This document shows, in pieces, positions 6,298 to 8,049 of a stretch of DNA of 8,049 nucleotides. Below the pieces are notes generated by a model, which saw nothing but the letters and a program-made list of their open reading frames with translations, was not told the DNA's origin and made no database searches. The DNA is from an uncultured Rhodocyclaceae bacterium (GTDB lineage: Bacteria; Pseudomonadota; Gammaproteobacteria; Burkholderiales; Rhodocyclaceae), in contig CAIYZZ010000334.1 of the NCBI GenBank assembly GCA_903930805.1, forward strand, positions 1 through 8,049, read 5' to 3'. Position numbers and translations under genes: made by a program. Numbering within the stretch: the first letter of the stretch is position 1; every line of letters starts with the position of its first letter.

Positions 6298-6471
6298 TCA
6301 GGCAGCCGTTTTTGATCGGTTAAAAATGGTCCTGAATAGGGCTGAACGCGCCGCGTTCATTTGCTCCACAGCGTCATTATCGCTCATCGCCTTGGCCGGC
6401 GCGGCAAAGCGTTACGGGATATGGCTGTAACCCAGATGCTTGCGCACGATGGCGCCGTTCTTGGACTCGGC
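6298..6471 (-). pseudogene. C-terminal remnant of an integrase-core transposase
   Basis: The minus-strand frame ending in TGA at 6298-6300 reads 57 residues with one internal TAA. It contains ESKNGAIVRKHLGYSHIP, then the stop, then RFAAP and a tail MSDNDAVEQMNAARSALF. From memory, ESKNG..VRKH.GYSHIPQRFA is the conserved segment near the end of the catalytic domain in a widespread integrase-core (rve-like) transposase group; the stop would be a single CAA or CAG to TAA change. The segment usually found between the RFA and the tail seems shortened, which suggests a deletion too. The 5-prime part is absent because the IS1380-family element begins where the frame breaks off. It is surely nonfunctional; the exact IS family is not settled. 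Confidence 0.6.
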
Positions 6472-6489
6472 CTAGCCCGGATATTTCAC
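6472..6489 (+). repeat. IS1380 left end with flanking CTAG
   Basis: CTAG (6472-6475, probable target duplication) followed by the 14-bp left inverted repeat. Compared with the inverse of 8032-8049, 14 of 18 positions match. Confidence 0.75.
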
Positions 6490-6497
6490 GAAAGTAG

Positions 6498-6566
6498 GTC
6501 GGCGGAACCGCCGGAAGACGCGTTAATACTGGTGTCTAGACAGTTTTAACGGAGTGTTCCGCCGAT
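6498..6566 (+). promoter_or_regulatory. Long-range stem that could cover the IS1380 transposase start codon
   Basis: GTCGGCGGAAC (6498-6508) pairs with GTTCCGCCGAT (6556-6566): ten Watson-Crick pairs plus one G-U, taking in the first two bases of the ATG at 6565. The left arm also belongs to a local palindrome CGGCGG-AA-CCGCCG (6500-6513), which competes with the long-range form. Weak -10-like boxes (TAATAC at 6524-6529, TAGACA at 6537-6542) lie after the left arm, so RNA begun inside the element would lack it, while read-through RNA would carry both arms. Confidence 0.55.
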
Positions 6567-7878
6567 GCCAAATTGTACGCAAGAAGAAATGATGTTTGGG
6601 CGCCTTGGACGTCGAGTCATCGAGGCGAATTTCGAGGGGGGCGCACTCAGTTCTGATGGTGGGCTGATGCTGCTGCGGCAAGTGGATCGACGCACAGGTC
6701 TGTCGAAGGCGGTGGCCAGTGCGCTGCATGACCCGCGCAAGCAGGACAAGATCGTTCATGAGATGCGCGATCTGGTAGCCCAGCGACTGTATGCGCTGTG
6801 CTGTGGCTACGAAGACCTGAACGATCATGCCGTACTGCGCAACGATCCGTTGATGCAGACGGCGGTAGGTCGGACGGATGAACTGGGCAGCAGTCCGACG
6901 CTGTGCCGTCTGGAGCAGCGCGCGACTCGGGCCGATGTGGTGGCGCTGAACAAGGTGCTGGTGGAGCAGTTCATCGCCAGCCAGGAAGCGATCCCCGAGG
7001 AACTGATCCTGGATATCGACGCCTCGGATATCCCGCTGCACGGGGATCAGGAAGGCAAGCAGTTTCACGCCTACTACGACAGCTACTGCTATCTGCCGCT
7101 GTACGTCTTCTGCGGCAAGGCGATGCTGGGCTGCGTCCTGCGGCGCAGCCGGATCGACGGTGCCAGGCATGCGGCGGCGGTCATCAAGCTCCTGGTAACC
7201 CGCCTGCGGCAGGCGTGGCCGGCGGTACGCATCATCGTCCGTGGCGACTCCGGGTTCTGCCGTCAGCGACTGATCCGCTGGTGTGAACGCAACAGTGTCG
7301 GCTACGTGATTGGGCTGGCGCGCAACGCGCGCCTGCATCGGTGGGTCGAAGGCTGGGAGCGGCTGATGGAACAGGCCTATGCCGACAGCGGGATCAAGCA
7401 ACGGGTCATCCGTGAGTTCAGTTACGCCGCGGACAGCTGGGACCGGCTGCGGCGCGTGATCACGCGACTGGAGTTCGGCAGCCAGGGGGCCAATCCCCGC
7501 TTCATCGTTACCAATCTCGAAGGGACAGCCACCGAACTGTACGACGAGATGTACTGCCAACGCGGCGAGGCCGAGAACCGGATCAAGGAGACCCAGCTCG
7601 ACTTGTTCGGTACCCGCGCCAGTTGCCACAAGTTCCTCGCCAACTGGCTGCGCATTCTCTTCTCTGCGCTGGCCTACACGCTGATGCAACGTCTACGCGA
7701 GATCGCGCTCAAGCACACCGATCTGGCCAAGGCTACGGCCGCCACCATTCGCGTCAAACTCCTCAAGATTGGCGCCGCCGTCATCCGCAATACCCGCCGT
7801 ATCCGCATCCTGCTGGCGTCCCACCATCCGCTGCGCGACATCTACTTCATCGCCGCCAACGCGCTCGCCTCGCCGTAG
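6565..7878 (+). CDS. IS1380-family transposase
   Basis: 437 residues, full length for the family, with no internal stop. It moves the surrounding element through an IS4-like DDE catalytic core. Family pattern at the start: MFGRLGRRVIEANFEGGALSS then DGGLMLLRQVD; next ALCCGYEDLNDH (78-88) and PTLCRLEQR (111-119). Catalytic candidates: D152 in ILDIDASDIPLHG, D228 in IIVRGDSGFCRQ, and the E in YCQRGEAENRIKETQLDLF (Y330, R333, E335 or E337), which resembles the Y-R-E signature of IS4-type enzymes. The ATG at 6565 is preceded by GGAG at 6551-6554, a somewhat long spacing of ten bases. Codon use is GC-rich like the host genes, unlike the IS30 element. The predicted stem across the start codon suggests that accidental read-through is not translated. 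Confidence 0.96.
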   Translation: MPNCTQEEMMFGRLGRRVIEANFEGGALSSDGGLMLLRQVDRRTGLSKAVASALHDPRKQDKIVHEMRDLVAQRLYALCCGYEDLNDHAVLRNDPLMQTAVGRTDELGSSPTLCRLEQRATRADVVALNKVLVEQFIASQEAIPEELILDIDASDIPLHGDQEGKQFHAYYDSYCYLPLYVFCGKAMLGCVLRRSRIDGARHAAAVIKLLVTRLRQAWPAVRIIVRGDSGFCRQRLIRWCERNSVGYVIGLARNARLHRWVEGWERLMEQAYADSGIKQRVIREFSYAADSWDRLRRVITRLEFGSQGANPRFIVTNLEGTATELYDEMYCQRGEAENRIKETQLDLFGTRASCHKFLANWLRILFSALAYTLMQRLREIALKHTDLAKATAATIRVKLLKIGAAVIRNTRRIRILLASHHPLRDIYFIAANALASP

Positions 7879-8031
7879 TCAATCACCAGTGCGGCCCCGA
7901 CACGTTGAGTCTTCGGGGGTAGGGGAAAGTACGTCCTCAACTCGCACAATTGCTCAAATATTAAGCAATCCAATCTGAATTGCGGGTCATCAACCGACAT
8001 CACCACTACAAACTTCAATTTCTGGCGGCCG
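7879..8031. other. IS1380 3-prime noncoding region with two inverted repeats
   Basis: No gene. CCCCGA (7895-7900) pairs with TCGGGG (7913-7918), but no T-run follows, so it is a poor intrinsic terminator. An AT-rich palindrome lies at 7949-7969 (ATTGCT and AGCAAT around nine bases), standing out from the GC-rich coding part; it could be a transposase or host-factor site near the right end. Confidence 0.5.
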
Positions 8032-8049
8032 GTGAAACATGGCGGCTAG
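8032..8049 (-). repeat. IS1380 right end with flanking CTAG
   Basis: The 14-bp right inverted repeat (8032-8045), then CTAG (8046-8049), which ends the window. Confidence 0.75.

Larger units (their letters stand above)
6476..8045 (+). mobile_element. Complete IS1380-family insertion sequence (about 1570 bp)
   Basis: One intact IS1380-type transposase lies between imperfect terminal inverted repeats: CCCGGATATTTCAC at 6476-6489 and the inverse of 8032-8045 (CCGCCATGTTTCAC), 10 of 14 matching, with TTTCAC perfect. CTAG lies outside both ends (6472-6475 and 8046-8049), fitting the four-base target duplication typical of the family. Because CTAG is its own reverse complement, it could instead be the outermost part of the repeats. 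The size fits the family. It interrupts or abuts the integrase-type remnant. The window stops at the last base of the right CTAG. Confidence 0.85.

Noticed and set aside
6361..6549. 62-codon plus-strand frame ahead of the IS1380 transposase
   Set aside because: It crosses the left end of the element and is antisense to the integrase-type remnant, so it is a by-product of the junction.
6523..7689. 388-codon open frame on the minus strand opposite the IS1380 transposase
   Set aside because: Antisense shadow of a full-length transposase; no motifs of its own and no plausible ribosome site seen.
7895..7918. Hairpin after the IS1380 transposase as a terminator
   Set aside because: The stem is fair but no T-run follows, so I list it only as an inverted repeat.

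Overview
The window looks like a chromosomal segment of a GC-rich betaproteobacterium. The Rhodocyclales or a near relative is my best guess, from protein style (the LGGEPADA motif after the second membrane segment of the chemoreceptor, the CutA and DsbD sequences). This is recognition from memory, not a database result. The left 4.7 kb is ordinary chromosome. The right 3.3 kb is an insertion-sequence cluster that ends exactly at the window edge.

Layout. Positions 1-1457 (minus strand) hold a methyl-accepting chemotaxis protein whose C-terminus lies outside the window. Positions 1536-2546 (minus) encode a short ClpX-like AAA+ ATPase with no N-terminal zinc-binding domain and with altered pore and ClpP-docking loops. 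Diverging from it across 38 bp are cutA (2585-2905) and dsbD (2914-4692), a likely two-gene operon that echoes the known cutA/dipZ linkage of E. coli. A 23-bp repeat occurs three times: in both linkers of DsbD and just after its stop codon. A complete IS30-family element (4742-5970, perfect 26-bp inverted repeats, possible 2-bp AC target duplication) sits 49 bp after dsbD. Next come about 330 bp of noncoding, hairpin-rich DNA and the C-terminal remnant (6298-6471, minus) of an integrase-core transposase with an in-frame stop. That remnant is cut off by a complete IS1380-family element (about 6476-8045), flanked on both sides by CTAG.

How the parts relate. DsbD carries reducing power across the inner membrane to periplasmic thiols; CutA is a small trimeric protein linked to divalent metal tolerance. 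Their shared transcript would read directly into the co-oriented IS30 transposase. Both IS elements have an upstream sequence that can pair over the translation start of their transposase only in transcripts that begin outside the element. This matches the known read-through shield of IS10 and IS50.

I found no CRISPR array, tRNA, rRNA or clear multi-gene novel system. The most unusual protein is the ClpX-like ATPase; the most unusual DNA features are the three-copy 23-bp repeat, the 46-bp hairpin at 6222-6267 and the paired translation shields.
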